Shown: positions 23,412-33,675, counted from the first letter of the stretch. The stretch: DNA of 64,000 bases from Schizophyllum amplum (GCA_007026445.1 VDMD01000062.1:62001-126000), one strand, 5' to 3'. Notes: generated from the sequence alone by a model not told the origin. Made by a program: numbers and translations.

Positions 23412-24858
23412 GGCGGAAGGGGAGGGAAGAGAAGTGGAGGATGACGGGTAGAAAAGGCGATGGACTGAAAGAACGAAGGAAGGCGCAAAGGAGGGTCTAT
23501 GGTGTGTAAGAGTAGTCTTTATGTATGAAGGCAATGAGAACAAGGACACCCAGGGAAGGACGAAGGCCACTCTTCTTTATCCTCCGCCAGCATGCAGCAT
23601 AACCGCGAAAAGAAGGAGGAACAAGCGGATTACCAAAGCTGGAAACAACACATCCGGTTGAGCGCGCCCGTGGCCCGAGAGGCAGATCGCTTCGCAACAG
23701 TCGAGGCGGGGTAAAGTACAAAGGAATTACCGCTTTAGGAATCATCTCCGGGAGACGCTCATTCAAGCCTCGCTCACGGCGCTTGAGGTTTACGTTGCTC
23801 TCTGCTGACTCGGATCCAGAGTGTGACACTGAGGATGGGACTAGAAGCGCTTGCTGTGGGCGCCGAGCTGGTAATACGTGCATAATGGGGTTGAATACCC
23901 CGCTGAAATAGGCAAACTGACAGAAGGCGCTGCGATGATGCATTAGGGGCCGTTGCATTAAGTATAAGAGTAAGCGTACCCGCCAATAGCGTCATGACAG
24001 TAGTGGTCATCAAGAATAAGGACATCGTCGGAGCCTGAGCAAGGCGCAGGTCAGAGCGTATCGACAGGGCCAGCACAAAGGGGCTTACCTTTGTCCGCAC
24101 ACCTCAACGGCCTCAATCTCCTGATATATGCGCTCCGCCACGAAGAGCTTAAAGGCGTGCTGATAGTGGTGTTGAAGCCGTGATGGAGGCGGACACTGGG
24201 ACAGGCTCCTCAGAGCGCGGTCACAATTTGGATGCGTAAACATCGGTTACAGGCAAGACTCTTCGAGCGCGAGAACAGGGGTGTAGTTGACGGTATTTAC
24301 TATTAGCAAGAGATACAATCGAGGAAGGAGCGCATACGCACTCGATCGCTTTCGAGCAACGCCCTCGAAGGCAGTCCCGCTATGACCATTGGAGAGCGCT
24401 CTCAGCGCCCTTCTTATTGATCAATATGAGCTATGCAAAGCCAAGCCGACGTGCATCTTGTTGACGGCTGGGATGTGTCAGTAGGTGCTGATGTGCAGGG
24501 ACAGTCAACGCACCGTCTCGTATATGCTGCATCGAGCTGAGGCTCGGATTATAGATGCGTCGAAGAGACGCAGCTCCGTCACTGTGCGCCCCGGACCATC
24601 CTCCTGCAGTATATATGCTTCTGCGAGATGTCGACATCAGGTTCAACCGCGTCGAGGTATAGCAATTGAGCTGGGAAGCCGGGCGAGAATGGCACAGGAT
24701 ATGCAGCATATTTCTGCAGATGCTAAGTAGGGATTCGCTCGTATGTTAGCTATAGTCTGATCAGACCAAATGATAGCGAGGGTGCATGAGGACAACATGA
24801 AGGGGACATCGAGGCTGGATCGAGGAGACGCGTGATGCATATAGTCACTGCTGTCATG
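23412..24858. other. Region with fragments of a possible membrane protein; otherwise no gene
   Basis: On the minus strand at about 24050-23700 there are coding-like pieces: 'MSLFLMTTTVMTLLAG', then after a possible intron (gtacgc...catcgcag, near 23945-23994) 'FAYFSGVFNPIMHVLPARR' and a polar tail. Upstream, near 24110-24180, 'FKLFVAERIYQEIEAVEV' is open. I could not join them into a gene, and no family is recognised. It may be the end of a receptor-like gene cut off by past rearrangement, or chance. Downstream to 24858 nothing is seen. No CaaX-ended small ORF was found. Confidence 0.3.
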
Positions 24859-25164
24859 TCAAGCGAAGTAGCGGGCCGATCGTCCTATGGAGCGTCTAGG
24901 TAGTGAATGCAATGAACGGTCAGATACCTGAGAGTGTGGAGGATCACGGAACACTGAGCGAAGACCAGTACTCGACGAGTACTGGGGTTTGTCGGAGTCG
25001 GCCGGCCGCGGAGGCAGGCAGCAGCAGGGGCAGCACGTGGGGTCACGTGATACGCGCCTACAACCACCCACCGAAAGCGCGGACCGGCCGACTGAACGCT
25101 CAGGCAGACGCCGGGCAGTGCCGCAGGCCATGCGGGAAGGGCCTGAAGCAAACCCGTGCTACCC
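24859..25164 (-). repeat. Split direct repeat B2 (terminal copy)
   Basis: 306 nt, the same as 25407-25712 at a constant offset of 548 as far as compared. It begins 'tcaagcgaagtag' and ends at 'cgtgctaccc', after which the two copies differ. Confidence 0.9.
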
Positions 25165-25205
25165 CGAGCGTTAGCGAGTGCACAAGAAGGGAAGAGGAGG
25201 GCGGG

Positions 25206-25406
25206 GAAAACGAAAGCAGGCGAGGAGCTGCGAGGCGCTAGTGAGAGCGAGGGCAGAGCAGCGATGAGGCCGACGCGTCTTCCGCGCGCGTGACCGTACG
25301 GCGCTTCTTCGAAGCGCCGATCACGGCCCCGGCGCTATGGCCGGACGTGCGGCCCTCACTTCGCTTGACTTCCGTAAAGGTACCGCAAGCGGTACCTTTA
25401 CTATCA
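25206..25406 (-). repeat. Split direct repeat A2 (inner copy)
   Basis: 201 nt, the same as 30656-30856 at a constant offset of 5450 as far as compared. It starts 'gaaaacgaaagcagg' and ends 'ctttactatca'. It directly abuts B1 at 25407 and is separated from B2 by 41 nt (25165-25205). Confidence 0.9.
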
Positions 25407-25417
25407 TCAAGCGAAGT
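25358..25417. repeat. Nested inverted repeats across the A2/B1 junction
   Basis: An outer pair, 25358-25368 'acttcgcttga' and 25407-25417 'tcaagcgaagt', encloses a perfect 12-bp inner pair, 25375-25386 and 25389-25400, with a 2-nt AA loop. The outer right arm begins exactly where B begins. The inner pair occurs again in A1 (30825-30836 and 30839-30850), six bases from the element end. Position and symmetry suggest a recombinase binding or crossover site, or an RNA hairpin at the transcript end. Confidence 0.7.
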
Positions 25418-25712
25418 AGCGGGCCGATCGTCCTATGGAGCGTCTAGGTAGTGAATGCAATGAACGGTCAGATACCTGAGAGTGTGGAGGATCACGGAAC
25501 ACTGAGCGAAGACCAGTACTCGACGAGTACTGGGGTTTGTCGGAGTCGGCCGGCCGCGGAGGCAGGCAGCAGCAGGGGCAGCACGTGGGGTCACGTGATA
25601 CGCGCCTACAACCACCCACCGAAAGCGCGGACCGGCCGACTGAACGCTCAGGCAGACGCCGGGCAGTGCCGCAGGCCATGCGGGAAGGGCCTGAAGCAAA
25701 CCCGTGCTACCC
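25407..25712 (-). repeat. Split direct repeat B1 (inner copy)
   Basis: 306 nt copy of B2 lying between the recombinase remnant and A2. Beyond 25712 the sequence runs into the unique internal region. Confidence 0.9.
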
Positions 25713-25872
25713 AAACTGAGCGAAGGCTCCCAGCGGAGCCAGTGGCGAACGCTGCGCGCGGGTGCAAAGGCCCTTCGGGCCCCGCGAGGCCAAACCGAGC
25801 CTGAGCCTGGTCCGAACGCGGCCAGGAGAGCGTGAGGGGCATGCGGGAGGCTGAACTGCACAATGAAATTTA

Positions 25873-27273
25873 TCAAACCGTAGGTAAATTAATGCGATGA
25901 GCTGTAGCGAAGGAGTCCTGCAGCGCGCGCCATGCACGCGCGATGCTCGTGGGTACTAGAACGTCCAGGCGGCGCCAGTACGTAAGGAAACAGAGAGAAG
26001 TCCAACCACCCGTCTGCATGATATGCTCGGGTGGGACACCGTCCAGTAGCAGGCGGAGCGTGCCACCAATACGATAGCTGTGGCCTTTGATGGGGTCGAG
26101 CCCGGCCATGACAACGATTTCTGAGAGAAGGTGAGTGAGAGTGAAGGGATGGTGCGTGGAAACGGACCGTCCATGATGGGCTGCAGCATCTCCTTGAAAA
26201 GGGAGGTGGCGCTGCCCCCGTTTGCGAACGCGAAGAGATGCACGTCGTCGGGGAGATTGCAGTTAATGGCGAGATGATTGTCGAGGGCCCAGATGGGGCA
26301 GAGGTCATTGTACTGCGGCGGCGTGGACAGGACGCGACAGCGGGCGCCCTCCTCGCCGGTCGTCTTTGTGTAGGGGATATGGAAACTGATGGTGGTGTGG
26401 CCTTCGGCGTCGCCGCGAACCAAATCGGTACTTCGAGTGGGATGGCGCTTCGGGTCGAACTTGCGGTTCGCACACGGCAGCAGCTCCCCCAGACGTCGGC
26501 AACCCCAGAAGGCGACGAGAGCGGCCGCCCAGAGGGCGGCGTCACGAGGCCTGAGAGGACGAGTACCGACTTGAGAGCACGGAGGTGCTCGACAGAGACG
26601 GCGTTCCGAGGAGGGCGCTTGAAGGCAGCCCCCTCCTTGTCCGCCGTCTTGAGGGCCGTGTTGACGAAATAATCGTCGCCCGTCCAGACAGCGCCGTTGA
26701 TGCGGTGCCACATCTGCAGGCCCGACATCCAGTTGCGGACGCGACCGCCTGTACCGCCCTCGTGCATGTCGCAACGAAGCCAGCGAGCAAGATCGGGTCG
26801 GCGGGCATGCGCAGCGACTCCGAGATCCCTTCACAGTCGCACCACTGCGTGAAGCGCAGGCAGCCCGCACCGTACGATGCGAGGGTACGCTCCTCGTAGC
26901 GCCCGATGAGCGTCATGAGGAGCTTCGCCTGGAGCTCGGGGCGAAGGGTGTCCATGGACGCCTGCTGGATGAACGTGAACGGCGTCACCCACGCGAGGAT
27001 GCGCTGGGACGCCGGCACGTCAGGGCGGTACGGGCTGTACGTGCGCTCGTTCCCGGCGGAGGGACGGCGCCACTTTTTCGACTTGAGCGAAGCGAGCGCG
27101 GAGGCGCGTACAGCGAGTGCCTCATGGCCATATCGCTTGCGTAGAAGCTCGGCGGCGCGAGTGACGGTGCGCGTGGCGCGGGGGGCGGCGCCACCACCAG
27201 CGCGGCTGGGGGCGCCGTAACGGGCGTTGGAGCTGCAGGAGATACGGGGGGCGCGGAGGCGCCGTATCGGCAA
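25873..27273 (-). pseudogene. Tyrosine recombinase of the Ngaro-like element, frameshifted
   Basis: Coding similarity runs through three reading frames in turn. Frame one has 'LASYGAGCLRFTQWC' and 'RMPADPILLAGFVA' (start 27273). Frame two has 'VRNWMSGLQMWHRINGAVW' and 'ALKSVLVLSG' (from about 26767). Frame three has 'ALWAAALVAFWGCRRLGELL' and 'IWALDNHLAINC' (from about 26560). Frame one then returns at 26109 with 'GHSYRIGGTLRLLLDGVPP' and 'FLTYWRRLDVLVP'. The catalytic set of tyrosine recombinases is visible: R in GCRRLGE, H-x-x-R in HSYR, and Y in TYWRR. At least three frame changes lie between about 26750 and 26110. Short introns cannot be ruled out for all of them, but indels are simpler. 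It would act in the nucleus on circular cDNA of the element (family knowledge). Confidence 0.78.
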
Positions 27274-27578
27274 CGAGGGGCGTTACGACGGTGACCGGCG
27301 CGGCGTTGAGCTGCGAACGAGCCGCCTTGTCGAGCATGGCGTGTAGCGGGGAGTTTGTAGCTATACTAGAGCATGAATAGGCGATGGGAGCGGCAATGGG
27401 GCGCGGTTGGACCGTGGGAATGCGGGATAGCTGGGGCGGACGGCTTTGGCTTGTACGGTACGTAGCGGGAGGCCGTCGGCCGTATAGTGTATGTGTTCCC
27501 GGGGCGGCGCCTCGCGGTGAGCTCGAAGACTCGGCGTTACCCCCAGAGGTCGCACGTGCGGCCTTTTCGAGCATGGAT

Positions 27579-28067
27579 CTAAACATAAGTGTCCCGAAGA
27601 CACTTGGTGAGGGCTCGAGGGAGCTCGAATGTGCGCGCGGTGCGCTCGGACGGGAGACCCAGATCACCGCGAGAGATTGGGTCGGCGGGGTTGTCGGCGG
27701 AGGCGACGTATACGAAATGGAGAACCATGAGCAGTTGAGCTGCAAAGGAGATTGAGCGGCGGACGCAGAGGTTAATGTGCTCGCTCGAGCTGCGGCCCTT
27801 CGAGTGGGCGCAGGCGCCGAATGTAATGCAGTGGTCGATGTCGAAGAGCCCGCCGAGGCGCACCACGAGGTACGGCTTGTGGTCGGGATTCACTGGCGTA
27901 GTGCGATGAAATTTCGAGGGGTCGAGGGAGCACGATAACGTGCCCTCCTTGACATTGGAGACCTGAGTAATGTGTAAGGACATGAATATGATGTGCCCGA
28001 AGGCGCAATGCGAGGGACGCGCCCATGGGCTAACGTTGATGATGGAGGTGCGCCGTTCAGCAAACAC
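27579..28067 (-). pseudogene. Remnant of reverse transcriptase/RNase H
   Basis: The frame contains 'KPYLVVRLGGLFDIDHCITF', like the RT motif before the palm in tyrosine-recombinase retroelements ('...GLFYIDH..PFG'). Shortly after comes 'VYVASADNPADPISRGD', matching the end of the RNase H domain in DIRS/Ngaro elements ('NPADPLSRG'). The sequence that should lie between, including the Y/F-x-D-D active site, is absent. A large internal deletion is therefore likely, and this copy cannot make its own cDNA. The minisatellite begins at its upstream end. Confidence 0.6.
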
Positions 28068-28447
28068 CAGTGATGGGGGTGCGCCGTTCAGCGAACACCC
28101 GAGATGGAGGTGCGCCGTTCAGCGAACACCCGTGATGGAGGTGCGCCGTTCAGCGAACACCAGTGATGGGGTGAGCCCGAAGGCAACACCAGATGGGATG
28201 CGCCCGAGGGCAAACATCAGATGGGATGCGCCCGAGGGCAAACATCAGATGGGATGCGCCCGAGGGCAAACATCAGATGGAGGTGCGCCGTTCAGCGAAC
28301 ACCAGTGATGGGGTGAGCCCGAAGGCAACACCAGATGGGATGCGCCCGAGGGCAAACATCAGATGGAGGTGCGCCGTTCAGCGAACACCAGTGATGGGGT
28401 GAGCCCGAAGGCAACACCAGATGGGATGCGCCCGAGGGCAAACATCA
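28041..28447. repeat. Minisatellite of three related 27-31-bp units
   Basis: Fourteen units all start 'gatggg' or 'gatgga'. Type a (31 nt, six copies) contains 'gtgcgccgttcagcgaac'. Type b (27 nt, three copies) contains 'gtgagcccgaaggcaac'. Type c (28 nt, five copies) contains 'atgcgcccgagggcaaac'. The order a-a-a-a-b-c-c-c-a-b-c-a-b-c shows a higher-order a-b-c block. It lies in the place where RT coding sequence is missing from the element. Confidence 0.85.
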
Positions 28448-28963
28448 GATGGGAACGCGCCGAAGAGGCTAACGTTCAGGAGGGCGCAGCAGGGGAGCTA
28501 GCGCGAATGGAGGGGCTGGTTCCCAGCAGCCCCAGGTGTGAAAACAAAGGGGGAACAGCGGGAAAGGGGAAGGTTCTTGGATTCGAACATGAATCACATG
28601 ACATGGGCGTGACCCACGCATGCGACTCGCCAGCATGACCGGCACGGGCAAGCACGTGACAGATCATGTTGGGTTCAATCCGACCGAAACTCGAAACCAA
28701 GAGGGAAGGGGGGAGCGGTAACGGGTCGTGGAGGGAAACAGCCACAACAAAGAGCATCACTCACATAATCAGCCATGCGCGTTGCTGTATCAAGGTGCGT
28801 CGGGAAATCCTCCTTGTCGATCATGTCGTTGACCGAGAGATGGCGAGGGCGGTGAACGCGGGCAAGGTCGCTAGCAAAGTCTGTGAATAGCAGTGGTGTG
28901 TGAGTCCAGGGTGTAGTCTGTGTCATCGCGTGAGACGCGGTCTGCGAGGTGCCATGTGGCGCC

Positions 28964-30550
28964 TCAGACCTGCACGCGGCCGCTGTCGATGCGCGTGCAA
29001 CTGGGGTCGCGAGAGAGGCAGGCGTGCTTGCCACCGCACCAGGCACAGCAGTGGAGCCGTCCGCCGTTGTGGTTGTCGGGCAACGGGCACTTCCTGAGGT
29101 TCCAATTGACGCAGATGGGTGCGTTGTCTGAGGCGCGGACCAGGTTGGGGCGGCCGCTGGCTCCCCGGGTGAGGGCGGAGAAGCGTGGCACGCCGTCCGA
29201 CCAGACGTTGTGCTCCTCGCTGGGGTGACGTGCGACCAGGTGGTCGCCGCCGCAGTTGAGGCAGCATGGGGCCGACGGGCTGCCTGCCGAGTTGCTCCGA
29301 AATCCATCCTGCCCGCCAGCCGAAGCCGCGGGCACGCTGGGTACCGGGGCTGCAGCCGGCGTGGGCGAGGGGGCGTGCGCGGAAGCGCCAGCCCATGAGT
29401 CGTACATCGCTCTGGGTGCTTTGCGAGGACCGTGATCAGCACCGGGGAACGCACGGACGGAACCGACCTGATGGTGGGTATATGCGGAGCTCGCAACGGC
29501 CGCGGCCGACGCGCCGTCGTATCCGAGTGCGGGCACGAATTCGGGGCCACCGGGAGCCCAAGGGCTCCTGTAGCTTGACACGTTACGGCGCGCCCTCGCG
29601 CGCTCGACCATCCAATCGCCATCATATTCGTCCTTGGTGAACGCCTTCCCACCAAGGATGCGGTAGCGGTTCCTACGCTCGAGGGGGTACCATGCGTGGA
29701 AGAGCTCCTCGGAGTCTTCACCGGACGTGAAGTACTGGTGGTGGCGTGTCAGCTCAACATCGAGGTAGCATTCACCTGGTTGGAGGGGCGTAACGTAGTC
29801 TGTGCGCCCCTTGATAGTCGTGACGAGCCGACCGAAGAACTTCAGGTACTTCGAGTGAGTCATCTTGCACGCGAGTGGGTCAATGTCGTTGAACCCAATG
29901 CCGCGCTTGATCATCATCGCATAGTCCGGGACCTTTGGCGCCTTGGCGCCATCGGCGCAGCGTATGCCCTGCAGCGAGAGAGTCGGCACAGAAGCCGACG
30001 CGCCGATAGCCAGCATGGTATTGTCGTCGAAGAAGGTGATTGGGGGAAACACGCCGTGACCGATACTGACGGAATAGCATTCCGGGACCGCAGTCTCGAC
30101 GACCGTCCCCATCGGGTGGAGGGGGCGAGCCGACAATAGGACGTCCGTGTGCGCCAGGTCCTTCTTGGCGCTCTTTGCATCTGCAGCTTCTCTAGAGAAA
30201 GTCACGACCTTCGCCTGGCAGCATTCCGGTAGGGCAGGCCAGGAATGACTCATCGTAAAGCATAGGTGGATCTCGTCCACCGTGTAGGCGTAGAGCGGCA
30301 AGATGGTCGGACCCACATCCGGCTGCGCTGCGCGGTCCTCCTTGCACTTCTGGGTGATCTCCCGACTGGCGTCGTTGACGATTTCACGCTGCTTGTTACG
30401 TGCGTGGCGCTCTTTCAGCGTGAGGGTGAAGTCCTCGATTTCGGGAACGTCGGCCTTGTGCCTGGCGAAGTCGAAGGAGTCGGGAACTCCAGGGTTAACC
30501 GGGCAGCCAGAATTCGGGAGCGTCGCGATCGGGGGTGTGGTTCCAGACAT
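28964..30550 (-). CDS. Gag-like protein of the Ngaro-like element
   Basis: A single intact frame of 528 residues starts 105 nt inside repeat A1. The N-terminal ~300 residues are mixed and globular. A low-complexity A/P/S stretch follows at about 370-420. The C-terminus is cysteine- and histidine-rich: 'CCLNCGGDHLVARH', 'CVNWNLRKCPLPDNH' and 'CCAWCGGKHACLSRDPSC', which read as zinc-knuckle-like nucleic-acid-binding motifs. The order (globular, linker, zinc fingers) fits gag proteins of fungal tyrosine-recombinase retrotransposons. The frame is intact while the recombinase is broken, so this copy could still give capsid protein. Function is inferred from position and composition. Confidence 0.7.
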   Translation of the reverse strand: MSGTTPPIATLPNSGCPVNPGVPDSFDFARHKADVPEIEDFTLTLKERHARNKQREIVNDASREITQKCKEDRAAQPDVGPTILPLYAYTVDEIHLCFTMSHSWPALPECCQAKVVTFSREAADAKSAKKDLAHTDVLLSARPLHPMGTVVETAVPECYSVSIGHGVFPPITFFDDNTMLAIGASASVPTLSLQGIRCADGAKAPKVPDYAMMIKRGIGFNDIDPLACKMTHSKYLKFFGRLVTTIKGRTDYVTPLQPGECYLDVELTRHHQYFTSGEDSEELFHAWYPLERRNRYRILGGKAFTKDEYDGDWMVERARARRNVSSYRSPWAPGGPEFVPALGYDGASAAAVASSAYTHHQVGSVRAFPGADHGPRKAPRAMYDSWAGASAHAPSPTPAAAPVPSVPAASAGGQDGFRSNSAGSPSAPCCLNCGGDHLVARHPSEEHNVWSDGVPRFSALTRGASGRPNLVRASDNAPICVNWNLRKCPLPDNHNGGRLHCCAWCGGKHACLSRDPSCTRIDSGRVQV

Positions 30551-30655
30551 GTCGACAGTGAGTATATGCGCCTCAAAAGCGGAGTAAAGTTCTCGGGAAA
30601 ATTGGAGACGGCGAGGAGACGTTCAGGTGGATCGTCGTCGTCGAAGGTGAGACTT

Positions 30656-30856
30656 GAAAACGAAAGCAGGCGAGGAGCTGCGAGGCGCTAGTGAGAGCGA
30701 GGGCAGAGCAGCGATGAGGCCGACGCGTCTTCCGCGCGCGTGACCGTACGGCGCTTCTTCGAAGCGCCGATCACGGCCCCGGCGCTATGGCCGGACGTGC
30801 GGCCCTCACTTCGCTTGACTTCCGTAAAGGTACCGCAAGCGGTACCTTTACTATCA
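30656..30856 (-). repeat. Split direct repeat A1 (element 5' end)
   Basis: 201 nt copy of A2. Its outer edge at 30856 ('ctatca') is followed at once by unrelated DNA ('acaagcctcg'), which fixes the right end of the element. Confidence 0.9.
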
Positions 30857-32157
30857 ACAAGCCTCGCAGTCACGCTCTGTGAACTTCGACAGCGACTTGC
30901 ATGAAGCTTGCCAAAGGTCCCCAGAATTCCTCCCTTCAGTTTATGCATCGCAATGACATGGACTTCAACCTGCGCTCGCGATGATTTGGAAAAGCTGTGG
31001 AAGAGCTCTGTATGAATATTTCCGTCTCGTAGTTGCTCTCAGTCAATTCAACTATTCCGTCACCTCGATGAAAGCCGCTTATAGTCGACGTGCAAGTGAT
31101 CTCACAACGTTCAATGCTTCTCCGTGTCATACAACCTGCTCACTCCTTACGAACGACGGGCACTTTGCACCAATGATGAAGGGCTTCGAACTACAAGCCA
31201 GCCGTCAGAGAGGTGGACCGACGCTTGCAGCAAGGTCCGATTTGAAGCCCCGAAGAGACGTGACCTCGGTGACCTTGATCTCCGCTGCCGGAAGTTGGAT
31301 GGCCTTCTCAATTCCCAGCATACCCCTCGTCAGAGCAAATGCACACGGCGATGACAGGAATACATGGGTAGCTTGGAGCAAGGAGAGCACCGACAGGTAT
31401 ACCTACTGCATAGCTACTCAGGTACGGCTGCCCGAATATCTTGCTATCGCACTTGACCATAAACATTACTGACCTTCCTATGCAGATTACAAGAGAACAG
31501 TCGGCATGGCGCAGCCAGAAATCAAGTGGACAGTACATCATTCAACGCAGTTTAGGCTCAGCGGGCTGATCCCTGCGCGCGAGCGTGGGGGCGAACCTGG
31601 GGCGAACGATATAGACGCGCGCGGAGCCGCCACTTGAACCCATCGATATCGGTGCCAATCGCGGACAATGCGCTTCCAAAAGCGGCATCTCGTTGGAAGT
31701 TCTCTTCTGCCCAAGTTGGATCATTGGCACCGCCGACCTCTGGCGTTACCGACGACTGCGCGGCATGCGCCCGGCCGCATCTCGGTGGCGCAACCCTCTC
31801 GGCGGGCACGCCGATATCGCCCTTCGCGCTACTTGGGCTTCTGCTGCTCGCTGCGCCAGCCGGTGATCAACACTAGATGCTCGTAACAGTCACTGGTGGC
31901 GTGTGTACGTGAAGTGTTATCGCGAAGCTAGCAAGGTTCGACAGAAGATGCCCCGCATGTCCGTTCCCTCTATCACCGCGCGGGACGGTTCAGTAGGACT
32001 ATCACAGCCCACCGGACGTGCGTGTGAGAACGTCGGGGCGTATGTATAAGGGCGACGAACGAACGCTTTCCCGAGGCCCCTTCCCGCCGGCACACCCTCC
32101 TTTGCCTTCCTCCTGCTCCCTTTACGGCCTTCTGATACCCCCATCGGCGAACGCAAC
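30857..32157. other. Intergenic region, no gene seen
   Basis: The longest frame, 30981-31472, has no recognisable domain and its composition does not stand out. The last ~120 bases before the ATG at 32158 are a C/T-rich leader with 'gtataag' at 32042. No CaaX-ended small ORF was found on either strand in the first ~750 bases beside the element. Confidence 0.4.
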
Positions 32158-33675
32158 ATGACGCCAGAGGAGCAGAGACTGCTCCTGGTGCTCGGGCACA
32201 ACGAGATGAAAAACGTGACGGTGCTGTTCTTCATGGCTGTTGCATACGGTGCGCCTTCTTCCCCGCATACCCTTGGGCAGCGCTGATACTCATTATGATC
32301 GTCAAAAGGCATCTTCCTTTGCCTCACGCCACTCGCACTGATCATAATGTCGTGCGTCGTCTACGCGCTCATTATGCATGGGCTAGGCGCTTACGCACCC
32401 CAGACGCCGCGGCCGGACGCGCGCCGTATACGTTCAGATTGGCGTCATTCTCTTGCTCTTCGCGAGCGTTACGGTGAACACAGCATGCGTGCTCGGGGTT
32501 ATCCTCCTGCAGTTGTCCCGCGGATTCACGCGCAACCTGGACGAGCCGCTGCTCCAGCGATTCTTGGCAGCAGACCAGGAGACGATGTGGATGTTTGTGT
32601 ACCAGACGTGGGCGCAGCCCATCCAGGTGGGTGGCTTGTTCGGGCGGGAGTAGGAGAAGCAGGTGTTAACGAGCGTCATGCAGTTTGTTGCCGGAGATGC
32701 GATTGTGGTGTGGCGTGCGTGGACGTTCTGGCGAGGAAGGCGAGCGGTTCAGTACGCGCTGCTGTTTGTCCTCTTCGCGGATGCTTGTGAGCAGTCAAAC
32801 TTCCTCTGAGTGTAACGAGTCCTGATGAGCATACTCATTTTAGCGATGGCCATCGCATACGGCGCATGGACGACGAGGAATATCTACGACTCCATTCGTG
32901 ACCCAGGGCTTGGTGCGTCCATGCTAGCGGCATCGACCTTCCTGTCCTTTGGTGTGAACTTGGTCGCCACGATGGCGATAGGCTTCAAGGCAATGTAAGG
33001 CCCCTGAGCGCCGATCTCAGAACATTCGGACTTATTCCTCGGGCAGGCAGAATCACCGCCGGCTAGCAGCAACGTTCAGCTTCTCGTCAAGTATAGCAGG
33101 CTCCGGACATCGAGTGCGCCGCACAGAGAGCGTCTTCTTCATTCTTGTCGAGAGCGGTGCACTTCTGTGCGTCTGTCAGGTGAGCTTGCCTCATGGAAAA
33201 TCCATTGCCATCCGTAGCTGAAACCCGGCGTAGTTCATCTACGCCATACTCTCTGTGGTCGACAATGTCAACGGATCGCCGTTGGACTGGGCGTCCAGCC
33301 TTTTTGGAACGGTTAGCCAGATGCTTGCTGTAAGCCTGACTCTTCCTTGCTGTTGTCGTGGCAGCCGCTAATATTCTATCTTAGGCGTTAAACCCAGTAC
33401 TCGTCATCCTCTTGGTACGCCTGCGGTTATCCATCCTGGATTCAGACCAAGGAGCAACAACGACCGGAGGCGTAGCCGGCATCGAGCGGATCGCGCTGTC
33501 CCAGCGTTCGCGTTCACTCGACCTGGACTCGCAGGGACCGAAGACTCCGGAGTCAAGGAGCCCGCCTTGGAGGGAGGCTGAACTCAAGGGTTCGTGGCCG
33601 GAAACGAGCGCATACTCACCGCCCTCTATGGACGGAGTCATGATTCAGACGGTGACGACGAGCCATGCTTTGTGA
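32158..33675 (+). CDS. Uncharacterised seven-helix membrane protein ('GDAIVVWRAW' family)
   Basis: Exon 1 (32158-32248) is followed by several short introns, for example GTGCGT...CCCCAG inside 'IIMS|RRGRTRAVYVQ' and GTGGGT...ATGCAG before 'FVAGDAIVVWRAW'. Seven hydrophobic segments can be seen: 'VTVLFFMAVAYG' with 'IFLCLTPLALIIM', 'VYVQIGVILLLFASV', 'VLGVILLQL', 'GDAIVVWRAWTFW' with 'YALLFVLFADA', 'FLSFGVNLVATMAIG', 'VFFILVESGALLCVC' with 'FIYAILSVV', and 'ALNPVLVILLVRL'. The tail is S/P-rich. The 'GD.IVVWRAW.FW' motif is frequent in hypothetical seven-helix proteins that are multiplied in Agaricomycetes. Ligand and function are unknown. It is not an STE3 receptor: none of that family's motifs occur. 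Confidence 0.78.

Larger units (their letters stand above)
24859..30856 (-). mobile_element. Ngaro-like tyrosine-recombinase retrotransposon with split direct repeats, degenerate
   Basis: Read on the minus strand the order is A1 (30856-30656), gag-like ORF, RT/RNase H remnants, tyrosine recombinase, B1 (25712-25407), A2 (25406-25206), 41 nt, B2 (25164-24859). A copies are 201 nt and B copies 306 nt, alike base for base as far as I compared them. B1 and A2 abut with no gap. This A1-internal-B1A2-B2 plan is that of PAT/Ngaro split-direct-repeat elements, not of LTR retrotransposons. No target-site duplication is visible (the flanks are '...gtcatg' and 'acaagcc...'), as expected for insertion by a tyrosine recombinase. 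Near-identical repeats suggest recent insertion, yet the recombinase frame is broken and most of RT is missing. It was probably moved by help from an intact relative. Confidence 0.85.

Noticed and set aside
17436..24858. Pheromone precursor genes with a CaaX end near the receptors
   Set aside because: Several GCN-stop triplets occur on both strands, but none has a cysteine codon three codons before the alanine codon.
28041..28447. CRISPR-like array
   Set aside because: Repeats of 27-31 bp are contiguous with no spacers, and the sequence is eukaryotic.
28668..28684. tRNA T-arm ('gttgggttcaatccgac')
   Set aside because: The stem-loop is good, but no acceptor stem, anticodon arm or D arm can be formed around it.
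29696..30139. Plus-strand frames opposite the gag-like ORF
   Set aside because: They are shadows of the intact 528-residue minus-strand frame.
24859..30856. LTR retrotransposon reading of the repeats
   Set aside because: There is no single pair of terminal direct repeats. The A and B blocks are arranged A1...B1A2-B2, there is no visible target duplication, and the coding part has a tyrosine recombinase instead of a DDE integrase.
30981..31472. 163-residue open frame beside the element
   Set aside because: No recognisable motif, and neighbouring sequence offers no further exons in frame.
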